Assembly (NCBI GenBank): GCA_021813445.1
Contig: JAKAKP010000130.1
Location: forward strand, 1-52,347
Direction of reading: 5' to 3'
Source of the DNA: Deltaproteobacteria bacterium
GTDB taxonomy: Bacteria; Desulfobacterota; Desulfobaccia; Desulfobaccales; 0-14-0-80-60-11
Length of the DNA stretch: 52,347 nucleotides
Shown here: positions 1 through 6,971 of the stretch, one piece after another
Layout of the letters: each line of letters starts with the position of its first letter
Numbering within the stretch: the first letter of the stretch is position 1
The notes under the pieces: generated by a model
Seen by the model: the letters and a program-made list of their open reading frames with translations, nothing else
Database searches by the model: none
What the model was told of the DNA's origin: nothing
Translations under genes and position numbers: made by a program

Positions 1-62
1 TTGATCCTTTCCTGAATCTCTTCCTTGGAAAGGTGGGGGATGCTTTTGGTTATATTTCCCAT
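1..62 (-). CDS. Partial gene, possible transposase N-terminus
   Basis: Only the first 21 codons are inside the window, on the minus strand, starting from an ATG at 62-60. A strong ribosome site (AAGGGGG) lies a few bases upstream. The visible protein includes HLSKEEIQERIK, which resembles the N-terminal helix-turn-helix start of IS630-type transposases. With so few residues this is only a suggestion. Bases 63-185 between this start and the next feature hold no gene. Confidence 0.4.
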   Translation of the reverse strand, partial: MGNITKSIPHLSKEEIQERI

Positions 63-185
63 GACTGCCCCCTTAATGATTTTGGAGCAGTCTATCATAT
101 TACTCATTAGAACGCAACTTGGTATTAACCCCGGTGCACTACTTGCTCCTGCTGGATTGAGTGAGCAGCCTTTGATCTAACCTTA

Positions 186-410
186 TCAATCGAACTCCAC
201 CCCCTGCTGGATCCTCAAAGTATCTTCGGCCGTGAGTATTGACAGATACCGCATGGTCATAAAAGGGCTGGCGTGGCCCAGGTGCAGCTGGAGGGCTTTG
301 GGGTTGCTGGTCTGCCGTAGCCTCTCGATGGCATCAGAGTGCCGCAAGAGGTGCGGGTATACCTTTTTGGTGAGGCCGGCCTGCTTTGCCGCCTCCTTGA
401 TGACATGCCA
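186..410 (-). pseudogene. Decayed 3' fragment of a short tyrosine integrase
   Basis: The minus strand encodes about 75 residues that match, nearly residue for residue, the C-terminal half of the intact integrase at 3373-3966. The fragment keeps the catalytic HLLRH, LGH and MRYL motifs and ends at its own stop (186-188). The match breaks off near base 410, where no start codon or ribosome site is present. The N-terminal part with the first catalytic arginine is missing, so the product cannot be an active recombinase. It is one of three copies in the first 4 kb. Confidence 0.85.
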
Positions 411-500
411 GGCCCAAACCGGCTGATAAGCCTGATTGTGGACTTTGTGCTATTTTGAGCTACAATGTGGCTCAGAAGGATATTTGAAAAGGAGGATCAC

Positions 501-767
501 ATGATGGCCTCAAATGCTGTTGTCCGCGCTCGCATTGACGAGCATATAAAGGAGGAAGCCGAAGCCGTGCTGGCTTCGATCGGGCTGACCGTGTCCGATG
601 CTTTTCGTATGATGATGACGCGCATTGCCTGCGAAAAGAAACTGCCCTTTGAGCCTCTTGTACCCAACAAGGAAACCATTGAGGCCATGAGAGAGGCGCG
701 GCGCGGTAAATTCGAGTGGGAAGGCCCTACTGACAAACTTCTTGAGCACTTGAATGCGGATCGTTAG
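501..767 (+). CDS. dinJ: RelB/DinJ-family antitoxin
   Basis: This 88-residue protein matches DinJ/RelB antitoxins. It has an N-terminal ribbon-helix-helix DNA-binding segment (VVRARIDEHIKEEAEAVL, then GLTVSDAFRMMMTRIA) and a C-terminal toxin-binding tail. In this family the protein neutralises a YafQ/RelE mRNA interferase and represses its own operon. The start at 501 is chosen because AAAAGGAGGATCAC lies directly before it; an upstream ATG at 465 has no such site. The partner toxin overlaps its 3' end (754-828) but is cut short, so this is an antitoxin without a functional partner. Confidence 0.88.
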   Translation: MMASNAVVRARIDEHIKEEAEAVLASIGLTVSDAFRMMMTRIACEKKLPFEPLVPNKETIEAMREARRGKFEWEGPTDKLLEHLNADR

Positions 768-828
768 GACATCCCGCCGTTTCGAACGTGACTTCAAACG
801 GGAAAAATCAGGGCATCCTCGGCCGTGA
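754..828 (+). pseudogene. Truncated YafQ/RelE-type toxin
   Basis: An ATG at 754, overlapping the dinJ stop, opens a frame that begins MRIVRTSRRFERDFKREK. This is the typical first strand and helix of YafQ toxins, which are normally about 90 residues. The match stops at codon 19; the last few codons before the TGA at 826-828 come from the integrase fragment that begins near 808. All catalytic residues of the family lie further downstream and are missing. The toxin was therefore destroyed by arrival or rearrangement of the integrase remnant. Confidence 0.8.
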
Positions 829-945
829 GGGTGGAAAGATAGCGCATGGTCATAACAGGCTGGCGTGCCCCAGGTGGAGTTGGAGGGCCTTGGGATTGCC
901 GGTCTGCTGGAGCCCTGGTAATGGTGCGTCTGAATGCCGCTAATT
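808..945 (-). pseudogene. Second decayed integrase fragment
   Basis: These bases align on the minus strand with the last third of the integrase at 3373-3966. The match starts at the GGGCATCCTC near its C-terminus and runs past the LGHASP region. The segment is more degraded than the copy at 186-410: the frame breaks around 913-925. The left junction lies inside the toxin gene and shares the short TCAGGGCATCC sequence with it. Confidence 0.8.
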
Positions 946-970
946 CTATCGGTCCCAGGGATTATTCTGA

Positions 971-1000
971 TTGACTATCTTCACCTGCTAGCCATAAACT
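971..1000 (+). promoter_or_regulatory. Possible promoter of the ApeA-like gene
   Basis: TTGACT (971-976) and TAAACT (995-1000) are separated by 18 bases in the AT-rich stretch ahead of the ApeA-like gene. They resemble a sigma-70 promoter. No other support is visible. Confidence 0.3.
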
Positions 1001-1063
1001 ATTTGGTATGGATTGTAATCTCTCTCTATTGTATTTGAATGCCTAACATACATTAGGTTGATT

Positions 1064-2518
1064 ATGCCTCAAAACTTATTAGGTCTCGATTATTTTAAGT
1101 GCAAGTCACTCGAAGGTGAATGGTGGGAACCAGATCAACCAGACAATAAATTCGAAGGTACATTATATATTGAAAAAAATAATCACGGCAAACTGACAAT
1201 TAGAGGTTATTCCAGTGTTTTATTTAAGTTAAGTCTCCGGATAATACAATCACCCCTTGGAGCCATATTCGGCCATCTTACAACCCAAAACAAATATAAG
1301 ATAACACTGTTTAATCCTGTTATATCACGTGGTGCGTCCCATTGTGAGGATCGAGACCTTAAAACAGATGTTCTCTTTTTTACCAACCACATCATAATTG
1401 GGGAACATGTTGCATCTGAAGATGATCAGATTGTCAACAGGGCCTTGTTAAGTGTAACATGGCTTGAGGAATGGTATGACAAAACCGGGTTCTCTGGCAA
1501 TGTTTCAAGCTATCTTCGTACAGAAAAAGTTGATCTCTTATATCAGGCAAACCATAGCCCATTTTACACAGTTGCAGCTGAGAGGCTGTTGCGCGTTATC
1601 TCTCATTATTCCGGGCCGCTATTTTTTGACGGCATTAAAAATTTCAAGGTTAGGGAATATAATCTAATTTAACTTCACTTCGAAAACCCCTTGTCAATTA
1701 ATGAAGTTATCCGCGAAGTTACGATTTGGCAATTATTTATAGCTTTTGCAATGCGTCAAACAACCTACCCGGGCAGCTTAAGACTTTCTATCGGCGAAAG
1801 AGAAGATGCACCTGTAGAGGTTGATTTAATTGTTCCTGGATGGAAAGGCAATTCTGAACCGAGAAGCTACCACAACTCAGAGATTATTTTCACTTTTTCG
1901 AAACTCGGATCAAGGGCTGAGGAATTCTTGCGAGCTTGGCGAGAAAAATATGACGTTATTGAGATTGCCGTCATGCTCTTCACTTCCCCCTATTATCATG
2001 AGGCACATGCTCATATAGATCTGCTTATGTATCTTCAAGCGCTTGAGGTTTTGCACCGATCCCTCTTTGATAGAGACAGGAAGGGCTACTTTCCAGATAG
2101 GAACACAAAAAAGAGTACGCTCCAAGCACTACAAGCAGCCATCCCAGCGAACCTTCCTGAGAGGTTGCCAGAAAAAATCTATAAGCAAATTAATTGGATT
2201 GGTAGTTTAACATTAGTCGATAGTTTGAAATATCTTTATAATCTCTATCCACTTAGCCTTCGTCCGCTCTTCCCTATGTGTGATGATGATATGGAGTTAT
2301 TGAAAGATGCGCGTAACTATCTCACTCATTTTGATGATCGAAAGGGGTTTAAACAAGATTTCCTATGGTCTCGTCAGCTATATTTTCTGTCTGAGAAGAC
2401 AAAGTTTTTCATCGAGATTTGTCTTCTGGGAGTAATTGGTATGAGTGATAGTGAGATTGCCCAATTACTCCACAACTTGGAACATTATAACGCGTTGAGT
2501 TCCCAGACTCATCGCTAA
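1064..2518 (+). pseudogene. ApeA-like HEPN defence protein interrupted by one stop codon
   Basis: Read through a single TAA at 1670-1672, this frame gives about 484 residues with no other interruption. The N-terminal part (GEWWEPDQPDNKFEGTLYI) matches the ApeA N-terminal domain. The C-terminal part has the HEPN RNase motif R-x4-H in KDARNYLTHF. ApeA is known as an abortive-infection, anti-phage protein. The upstream and downstream parts share the same frame, and the downstream part has only a weak TTG-type restart (1691). The gene is therefore either recently inactivated or read through at low level. The region is AT-rich compared with its surroundings, which suggests transfer. The start at ATG 1064 has only a weak ribosome site. 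Confidence 0.75.
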
Positions 2519-2560
2519 GGTGTTGAGTCTTTAACAATACGAATAAGCTGTAAACTGCTT

Positions 2561-3217
2561 TTAGTTAAAATATGAGGCAAAACTATGGTCAGGTAAAAAT
2601 GATGAAATCAGGTTGTAATATTCTCTGAGGAAAATCTTCATTTCAGTATAGATTTCTATGGCATTGTTTGCAGTAAAATCTTCAAGTCTGTTTGGTAAAT
2701 TCTTTAGTTGCTTATAAAGAACTTCTTTTTTATCAATAGTTAGTCCTTTTCCTTTAGGTACTCCTGTCCCAGCAGCTATTGACCAAGCTTGGGGATGTGC
2801 GATTATCTGATTCCTAATCAGAAAAAGATCATCAATAGCATTTCGATTCAAGGGTAATCTTGGCTTATTTTCCTTTTCAAAAGGTATTTTTTTAAAAAAT
2901 GCATAGATTCCAAGAAACTTATCATTTTTATATCTTTTTAATTGAGGTAATTGAGGTTCGTTTTTAAATTTATCTATTATCATGTCGAATAAAGCTTTCT
3001 CTAATGATTCATAAAAAAAGGGCATGAACATAATCGCAGTTCGAGCATAGCGTTTCCTATCTTCTTCATTAATACTTTGGTCTTGCGATTCTTTCAGAAA
3101 CATATTAATATCTCTATATAATGTTCCGCAAGTTGGCGAAATAAAATGATACTCGCTTTTAATAGATAACCTAAGATTACTATTTCCATTATATTCGTTA
3201 TGATCTATCTCAGACAT
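2561..3217 (-). CDS. HEPN-like protein, convergent with the ApeA-like gene
   Basis: I do not recognise the exact family of this 218-residue AT-rich protein. It is mostly helical and contains LIRNQIIAHPQAW, in which R-x5-H fits the R-x4-6-H signature of HEPN ribonucleases. It faces the ApeA-like gene tail to tail, with 40 bases between the stops. HEPN proteins are commonly toxins or abortive-infection effectors, so a defence role is a reasonable inference. No nucleotidyltransferase (MNT) antitoxin lies next to it. It could also be a HEPN protein without RNase activity. Confidence 0.55.
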   Translation of the reverse strand: MSEIDHNEYNGNSNLRLSIKSEYHFISPTCGTLYRDINMFLKESQDQSINEEDRKRYARTAIMFMPFFYESLEKALFDMIIDKFKNEPQLPQLKRYKNDKFLGIYAFFKKIPFEKENKPRLPLNRNAIDDLFLIRNQIIAHPQAWSIAAGTGVPKGKGLTIDKKEVLYKQLKNLPNRLEDFTANNAIEIYTEMKIFLREYYNLISSFLPDHSFASYFN

Positions 3218-3372
3218 AATGGTTTTCTTCCTCTAAGGTGTCTGAAAGGCTTACTTTAAAGATAGTTATTAAATTCCTTTCGAAATAAATTTCCCTTAAC
3301 CTGCCGCGGCCAATTATACAAATTAATTTCCTCTTTCTCTTTGGCTTTTGCTGAGTTTTTATTACTTTCATT

Positions 3373-3966
3373 TTACTCGAACTCCACCTCCTGCTGGATC
3401 CTCAGGGCATCCTCAGCCGTGAGGGTGGAGAGATACCGCATGGTCATAAAAGGGCTGGCGTGCCCCAGGTGAAGCTGTAGGGCTTTGGGGTTGCCGGTCT
3501 GCCGCAGCCTCTCTATGGCGTCCGAGTGGCGCAGGAGGTGCGGGTACACCTTCTTCGTGATGCCGGCTTGTTCTGCCGCCTCTTTAATGATTTGCCAGCC
3601 CCGCTTGCGGTTAATCCGAAAGAGTCTTTCATCGACACTCAGCTTCTTATCAAAGGCATAGCTTTTCAGCCGGTGGGCCAGGACGTCGGGGCAGGCCACC
3701 ATCCGGGGCTTCCGGCCCTTACCTTCGATATAGAGAACCGCGTGGCCACCGTGGGCGCCGATCTTTCTTGGGGTGATGCTCAGGGCTTCAGATATCCGCA
3801 ATCCCGTCTGAAACAGGGTCAGGATCAGGAGTCCGTCCCTCTCCTTATGCCTTCCCTGGCAGGCCCGGGCCATGGCCTGCACTTCTTCAGGAGTGAGGTA
3901 GGGGACTATGCATAGGGCCCGGGGAAGCAGGGCCTTGCTGGTGATGAGGGCGTGGTTATTGGGCAT
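3373..3966 (-). CDS. Short tyrosine recombinase/integrase
   Basis: This is a tyrosine recombinase of about 197 residues consisting almost only of the catalytic domain. The full catalytic set is visible: R in TGLRISEAL, K in GKGRKPR, HLLRHS, LGHASP and the nucleophile in MTMRYL. The usual N-terminal core-binding SAM-like domain is missing, as in some integron- or XerCD-like mini-recombinases. The start at 3966 is preferred because TTAGGAGCACC precedes it. Two decayed copies of its 3' half lie at 186-410 and 808-945, so this gene has been duplicated repeatedly. Two small paralogous genes lie directly upstream and may be co-transcribed. Confidence 0.85.
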   Translation of the reverse strand: MPNNHALITSKALLPRALCIVPYLTPEEVQAMARACQGRHKERDGLLILTLFQTGLRISEALSITPRKIGAHGGHAVLYIEGKGRKPRMVACPDVLAHRLKSYAFDKKLSVDERLFRINRKRGWQIIKEAAEQAGITKKVYPHLLRHSDAIERLRQTGNPKALQLHLGHASPFMTMRYLSTLTAEDALRIQQEVEFE

Positions 3967-3984
3967 GACTGGTGCTCCTAACAA

Positions 3985-4170
3985 CTACTTGACGATTTTG
4001 AGGGAATAAGGTTTTTTGATATCCCAGATCAATATCTTCCATCCGGGACCATGTTTTTCGGCCATTTTCTGGAAGATGGTATTCCAGGCTTCGATGTCCT
4101 CCTCAGAGTAAGCAACGCGATCGGATTGCCAATGCCCTTTCACAAATCCGCCTTCAATGGCTTTCATCAT
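3985..4170 (-). CDS. Small protein, tandem paralogue B
   Basis: This 61-residue protein is unrecognised. It starts MMKAIEGGFVKGHWQSDR, contains an acidic helix (YSEEDIEAWN) and ends with WKILIWDIKKP. It is clearly related to the gene before it (4167-4352): both share M-MK-I-GG, -KG-W--DR, a central acidic helix and LIWDIK. Its ATG overlaps the stop of that gene (ATGA), so the two are translationally coupled. It ends 19 bases before the integrase start, hinting that it belongs to the integrase module. No catalytic motif is visible. Confidence 0.7.
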   Translation of the reverse strand: MMKAIEGGFVKGHWQSDRVAYSEEDIEAWNTIFQKMAEKHGPGWKILIWDIKKPYSLKIVK

Positions 4171-4352
4171 CTGACCCGCCGAATCTTGGGTTTGTCATCC
4201 ACTTTGATATCCCAGATTAGCTTCAGCCACCGAGGATCATGTTTTCCTGCTTCCCGGAAGGCCGCATTCGCGAAATCAATTTCTTCCTGAGTGTGGGCTC
4301 CCCGATCATGGAACCAGAAGCCCTTCCGGTAGCCGCCATCGATGACCTTCAT
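4167..4352 (-). CDS. Small protein, tandem paralogue A
   Basis: This 61-residue protein starts at an ATG with a good site (AAGGAGAGG) upstream. It reads MKVIDGGYRKGFWFHDRG, then HTQEEIDFANAAFREAGK and LKLIWDIKV. It is a diverged duplicate of the next gene (3985-4170). The repeated W, aromatic and DR positions look structural. The family is unknown to me; the position before an integrase makes a small accessory or regulatory protein plausible but unproven. Confidence 0.7.
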   Translation of the reverse strand: MKVIDGGYRKGFWFHDRGAHTQEEIDFANAAFREAGKHDPRWLKLIWDIKVDDKPKIRRVR

Positions 4353-4392
4353 CAATTACCTCTCCTTATGTGAACTAAAGACCAGAGGAAAA

Positions 4393-4500
4393 ATAGGACA
4401 ATTGAAACTATTGTCCAATTATGGGGTCAAAAACGGATGGAAGTCAAGCGAAAAGGCGGGGAAATCTGCCAGAACTGGGGCAATAATTGGACATTATCAC
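4393..4500. promoter_or_regulatory. Inverted repeats with a shared TTGTCCAATTAT/ATAATTGGACA motif
   Basis: The 200-base gap between the paralogue pair and mqsR holds GGACAATT...ATTGTCC (about 4397-4416), followed near 4482-4493 by ATAATTGGACA and near 4508 by GTCCAATTA. These are repeated, partly palindromic sites between divergent transcripts and look like regulator binding sites. Which protein binds is unknown. No gene is supported here. Confidence 0.4.
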
Positions 4501-4537
4501 TGTTTTCGTCCAATTACAAATACCTAAAGAAAACGGC

Positions 4538-4570
4538 TTGACAATACACCGCTATGGTGTATTTTATAAC
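4538..4570 (+). promoter_or_regulatory. mqsRA promoter with palindromic operator
   Basis: A TTGACA (4538-4543) overlaps a perfect palindrome AATACACC-GCTAT-GGTGTATT (4542-4562), followed by TATTTT (4560-4565) at a 16-base spacing. The arrangement puts the palindrome across the core promoter, as expected for autorepression by the downstream MqsA protein, which carries a helix-turn-helix domain. Confidence 0.65.
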
Positions 4571-4589
4571 TGTTCCACAAAACCTGAAA

Positions 4590-4910
4590 ATGACAGAAAA
4601 GCGCCAGCCCACCTACGATCTTGAAGCATTCAAAGCTGCGTTTAGAAGCGTGGAGAAGCTGGCAATTACAGGCACGGCACTCAGAAGCGCCGCGGCCCTG
4701 GGATTTGGCCGCGCCGAAATCATAGCCACGATCCAGACCATGAAACGAGAGCATTTTTATAAATCCATGACGGCCTACGCCGATCACCGACTTTGGCAGG
4801 ACGTGTATCACGTCCCCTCAGCGGTCGGCGTACTCTATGTCAAATTTACCGCCGACGTTTTAACCGAGTTTTTGCTGCTCTCCTTCAAGGAGAAAAACCA
4901 TGATCACTAA
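4590..4910 (+). CDS. mqsR: MqsR toxin (mRNA interferase)
   Basis: This 106-residue protein matches MqsR, a RelE-fold ribonuclease that cuts mRNA mainly at GC-containing sites. The diagnostic block FYKSMTAYADHRLWQDVY and the closing LLLSFKEK are both present. The ATG at 4590 is preferred over 4554 because the latter lies inside the operator palindrome and would add residues foreign to the family. The gene overlaps mqsA by 11 bases, with the toxin first as usual for this system. Length and motifs look intact, so the locus is probably active. Confidence 0.92.
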   Translation: MTEKRQPTYDLEAFKAAFRSVEKLAITGTALRSAAALGFGRAEIIATIQTMKREHFYKSMTAYADHRLWQDVYHVPSAVGVLYVKFTADVLTEFLLLSFKEKNHDH

Positions 4911-5358
4911 TCCAGTATGTCCGAAGACCGGGGCCCCGATGCATCGCAGCGTGCGCCCCATGACGTTGACCTATAAGGACGAGTCCGTCACCTTTGATAT
5001 GCCCGGCTGGTATTGTAACGATTGCGACGAGGGTATACACAGCGGCAAAGATATGAAGGTATCCGACCGCATGTTGAATCGCCTTAAGGCCCGTAGCGAG
5101 GGGTTGCTTGAACCGGGAGACATCCGGCGCATCCGCAAAAAGCTCGGTCTTTCTCAGGAGACAGCTGGGCTATTAATCGGCGGCGGTCCGCGGGCATTCC
5201 AGAAATACGAAAGCGGCGATATGCTACCAAGCCGGGCGGTCAGCAGCGCCTTGATTCTTCTCGATCATGACCCTGATGCCTTGATGGTTCTAAAGGAGCG
5301 GCATGAGGCAATCAAAGCTCCCGAATCATCGCCTTCGTACTCTCCTGAGAGTCTTTAA
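4900..5358 (+). CDS. mqsA: MqsA-type antitoxin
   Basis: This 152-residue antitoxin has an N-terminal zinc-binding half (WYCNDC, residues about 37-42) and a C-terminal Xre-type helix-turn-helix (LGLSQETAGLLIGGGPRAFQKYE). It binds and blocks MqsR and represses the operon. E. coli MqsA uses two CxxC pairs; here the first pair reads CPKT, so one ligand is replaced by threonine. Zinc may be held differently or only weakly. The C-terminus carries a Ser/Pro-rich tail of about 12 residues beyond the usual end. Confidence 0.9.
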   Translation: MITNPVCPKTGAPMHRSVRPMTLTYKDESVTFDMPGWYCNDCDEGIHSGKDMKVSDRMLNRLKARSEGLLEPGDIRRIRKKLGLSQETAGLLIGGGPRAFQKYESGDMLPSRAVSSALILLDHDPDALMVLKERHEAIKAPESSPSYSPESL

Positions 5359-5413
5359 CTATTTTCATTTAATACCCTGGCATCATTAATGCCTAGAGCT
5401 AATTTTTTCTGCT

Positions 5414-5500
5414 TGCGAAAAAAGCGAATTAAGCGAAAAAAGGCTCCAGCTCTGGGTTTGCGCTGCGAAAAAACTGCGAATTAAGTGCGAAAAAAGGGGG
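5414..5500 (+). repeat. GCGAAAAAA-type repeat, copy A
   Basis: An 86-base block is built of five or six short units of the form GCGAAWWAA, arranged as three units, a central GGCTCCAGCTCTGGGTTTGC spacer, then three units. Near-identical blocks occur at 7974-8057 (same orientation) and 26620-26705 (inverted). The block ends immediately before the ATG of the Phd-like gene, and its final G run serves as that gene's ribosome site. Iteron-like or recombinase-binding roles are possible. Confidence 0.85.
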
Positions 5501-5503
5501 GCC

Positions 5504-5776
5504 ATGACCACGAGTCCATCCGGAATGAGAATCATGATTCAGGTAGGGGCCTCTGAGGCCAGAACTCATTTTGCCCAGCTGCTGGAACGGGTGGCCAGGG
5601 GGAAAGAAAGAATTATCATCACCCGCCGTGGCGTGCCGGTGGCTGAGTTAAGACCATTTCAGGGTGCTATCCAAAAGAATGCACAGGAGGCAGTGAAAGC
5701 CCTTAAGGCCTTTGGTGAAAAACATCCCCTGGGAGACCTCTCCATCCGCGAAATGATTGAAGAGGGGCGGATGTAA
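5504..5776 (+). CDS. Phd/YefM-family antitoxin, partner missing
   Basis: This 90-residue protein contains the Phd/YefM core VGASEARTHFAQLLERVARG and IIITRRGVPVAELRP. In this family the N-terminal half binds the operator and the C-terminal tail wraps the toxin. Downstream, an overlapping ATG (5776) opens a frame of only 12 codons before a stop, so the expected VapC-like toxin is absent. The start follows the G run at the end of repeat copy A. The gene is either a leftover antitoxin or a stand-alone protective one. Confidence 0.8.
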   Translation: MTTSPSGMRIMIQVGASEARTHFAQLLERVARGKERIIITRRGVPVAELRPFQGAIQKNAQEAVKALKAFGEKHPLGDLSIREMIEEGRM

Positions 5777-5828
5777 TGTCACTGCTCGTCCCCACCTGGA
5801 AGACCTCCCATTGAATTCCAGAGGCGAA

Positions 5829-6188
5829 CTATAACGCCATCCGCCGCTCTTTCATTAAATCAACTATCGGCTTGGCCATTTCCGCCGAAAACCCGGCGGC
5901 CTTCAGGTCCCCCTCGACTTTAAGGCCGACTTCCTCAACATTGTCATTAGCCGCCCGGCTTATCTCGTACTTTGCCCGAATAAGGGCCTCGGCCTGTTCC
6001 CTGGACATTCCTGCTTCTTGCAAATCCTCAAGATGATCAAAGTCGTTCAAGGGTCGCCCGATTCTCTCAACTTTTTTAATGACTTTATTCAGACCCGCAT
6101 TCAAATCCGCCAGGCCTCTCTTAATCTCCGCCAACTCCGGCACCAGCAGTTCGTTCAGAGCAGCCATGACCTCTTCCTTATCCGACAT
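5829..6188 (-). CDS. Helical protein sharing an N-terminal motif with the 11.5 kb gene
   Basis: This 119-residue protein has no known family. Its N-terminus EEVMAALNELLVPEL followed by an IKR-rich helix is strikingly like EEVTAAFQKLLLPEL in the protein at 11513-11806. A predicted long helix (residues about 10-50) suggests a coiled coil. The C-terminal half (GMSREQAEALIRAKYE, AAGFSAEMAKPIVDLM) looks like a helical UBA-like repeat pair. It starts with a site ACTAAGGAGGCCCAAC-like (AGGAGGCC) upstream of 6188. Both members of this pair lie near orphan antitoxins. Confidence 0.6.
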   Translation of the reverse strand: MSDKEEVMAALNELLVPELAEIKRGLADLNAGLNKVIKKVERIGRPLNDFDHLEDLQEAGMSREQAEALIRAKYEISRAANDNVEEVGLKVEGDLKAAGFSAEMAKPIVDLMKERRMAL

Positions 6189-6261
6189 GTTGGGCCTCCT
6201 TTTTAGGGGATAGGTTATCCTTCAGTTATGGTGCCAAAAGATAGATACTGAAAATCAGTTG

Positions 6262-6849
6262 CTATTTGTTTTTTCTGTGATGCTTTAACCAATTCTTTAG
6301 TTTCAGTTCCAGGTCAGATAACCATTCGCATTCTAAGTCTGATGGTTCCTTTATTCTATAAAGAAAATCATCCATACCCTCAAGATATGAGTGTAAGCTT
6401 TCTCTTAAGCATTTTTTATATAGATCGCGATCAATATCCGGATTATTCATCAATTCCAGGGCTTCCATTTCCAACCTGATTGCCACGTCCAGATAATTTT
6501 GATATCCTTGAGGAGCAGGATAGTATCCGCTTTTCTCGATAACCTTGAAAAACCATTCAAAAATGTCTTTCACCGGCTCCGAATTTTCTATATTTGCCAT
6601 CTCGTACGCACAGTGGCAAAGGGATTGAATCATGTTGTCCAGGTTAATGCCGGTTAACTTCATCCATTGCTCAATCTGACTAACCGTTAGCCCCTTCTCT
6701 CGCCAATACTTGAGTTCTGGGCGGTAGGTTAAAATCATCTCAACAGTGCCAGCTCGCCAGAGATGATCAAGGAGAACATATCTTATCATTTCGTTATCTT
6801 TTCGAGCCATGGCTATAAATTTTTTCACGAAATCATTAAAGAAACTCAT
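6262..6849 (-). CDS. Hypothetical helical protein
   Basis: This 195-residue protein, on the minus strand, is unrecognised. It is rich in aromatic and charged residues and predicted to be all-helical, with no signal peptide, membrane segment or cysteine cluster. It starts after GGGGGAAAACAAAGGC. It lies between the two direct copies (A and B) of the GCGAAAAAA repeat, together with the Phd-like gene, the gene at 5829 and the recombinase at 6972, and so may move with them. Confidence 0.5.
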   Translation of the reverse strand: MSFFNDFVKKFIAMARKDNEMIRYVLLDHLWRAGTVEMILTYRPELKYWREKGLTVSQIEQWMKLTGINLDNMIQSLCHCAYEMANIENSEPVKDIFEWFFKVIEKSGYYPAPQGYQNYLDVAIRLEMEALELMNNPDIDRDLYKKCLRESLHSYLEGMDDFLYRIKEPSDLECEWLSDLELKLKNWLKHHRKNK

Positions 6850-6971
6850 GCCTTTGTTTTCCCCCTGATTATTAACTTTCCATAGTGTCCGAGAAGCCTT
6901 AATCTCCAGTTCCCGAAATTGCTACCTCAAAGGGCCGTAGCTCCCCTGCATAGTCCCCTGTTCAGACCAAA

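Noticed and set aside
4342-4527. Short frame between the paralogue pair and mqsR
   Set aside because: It overlaps a well-supported minus-strand gene start and the operator-like inverted repeats, with no family likeness.
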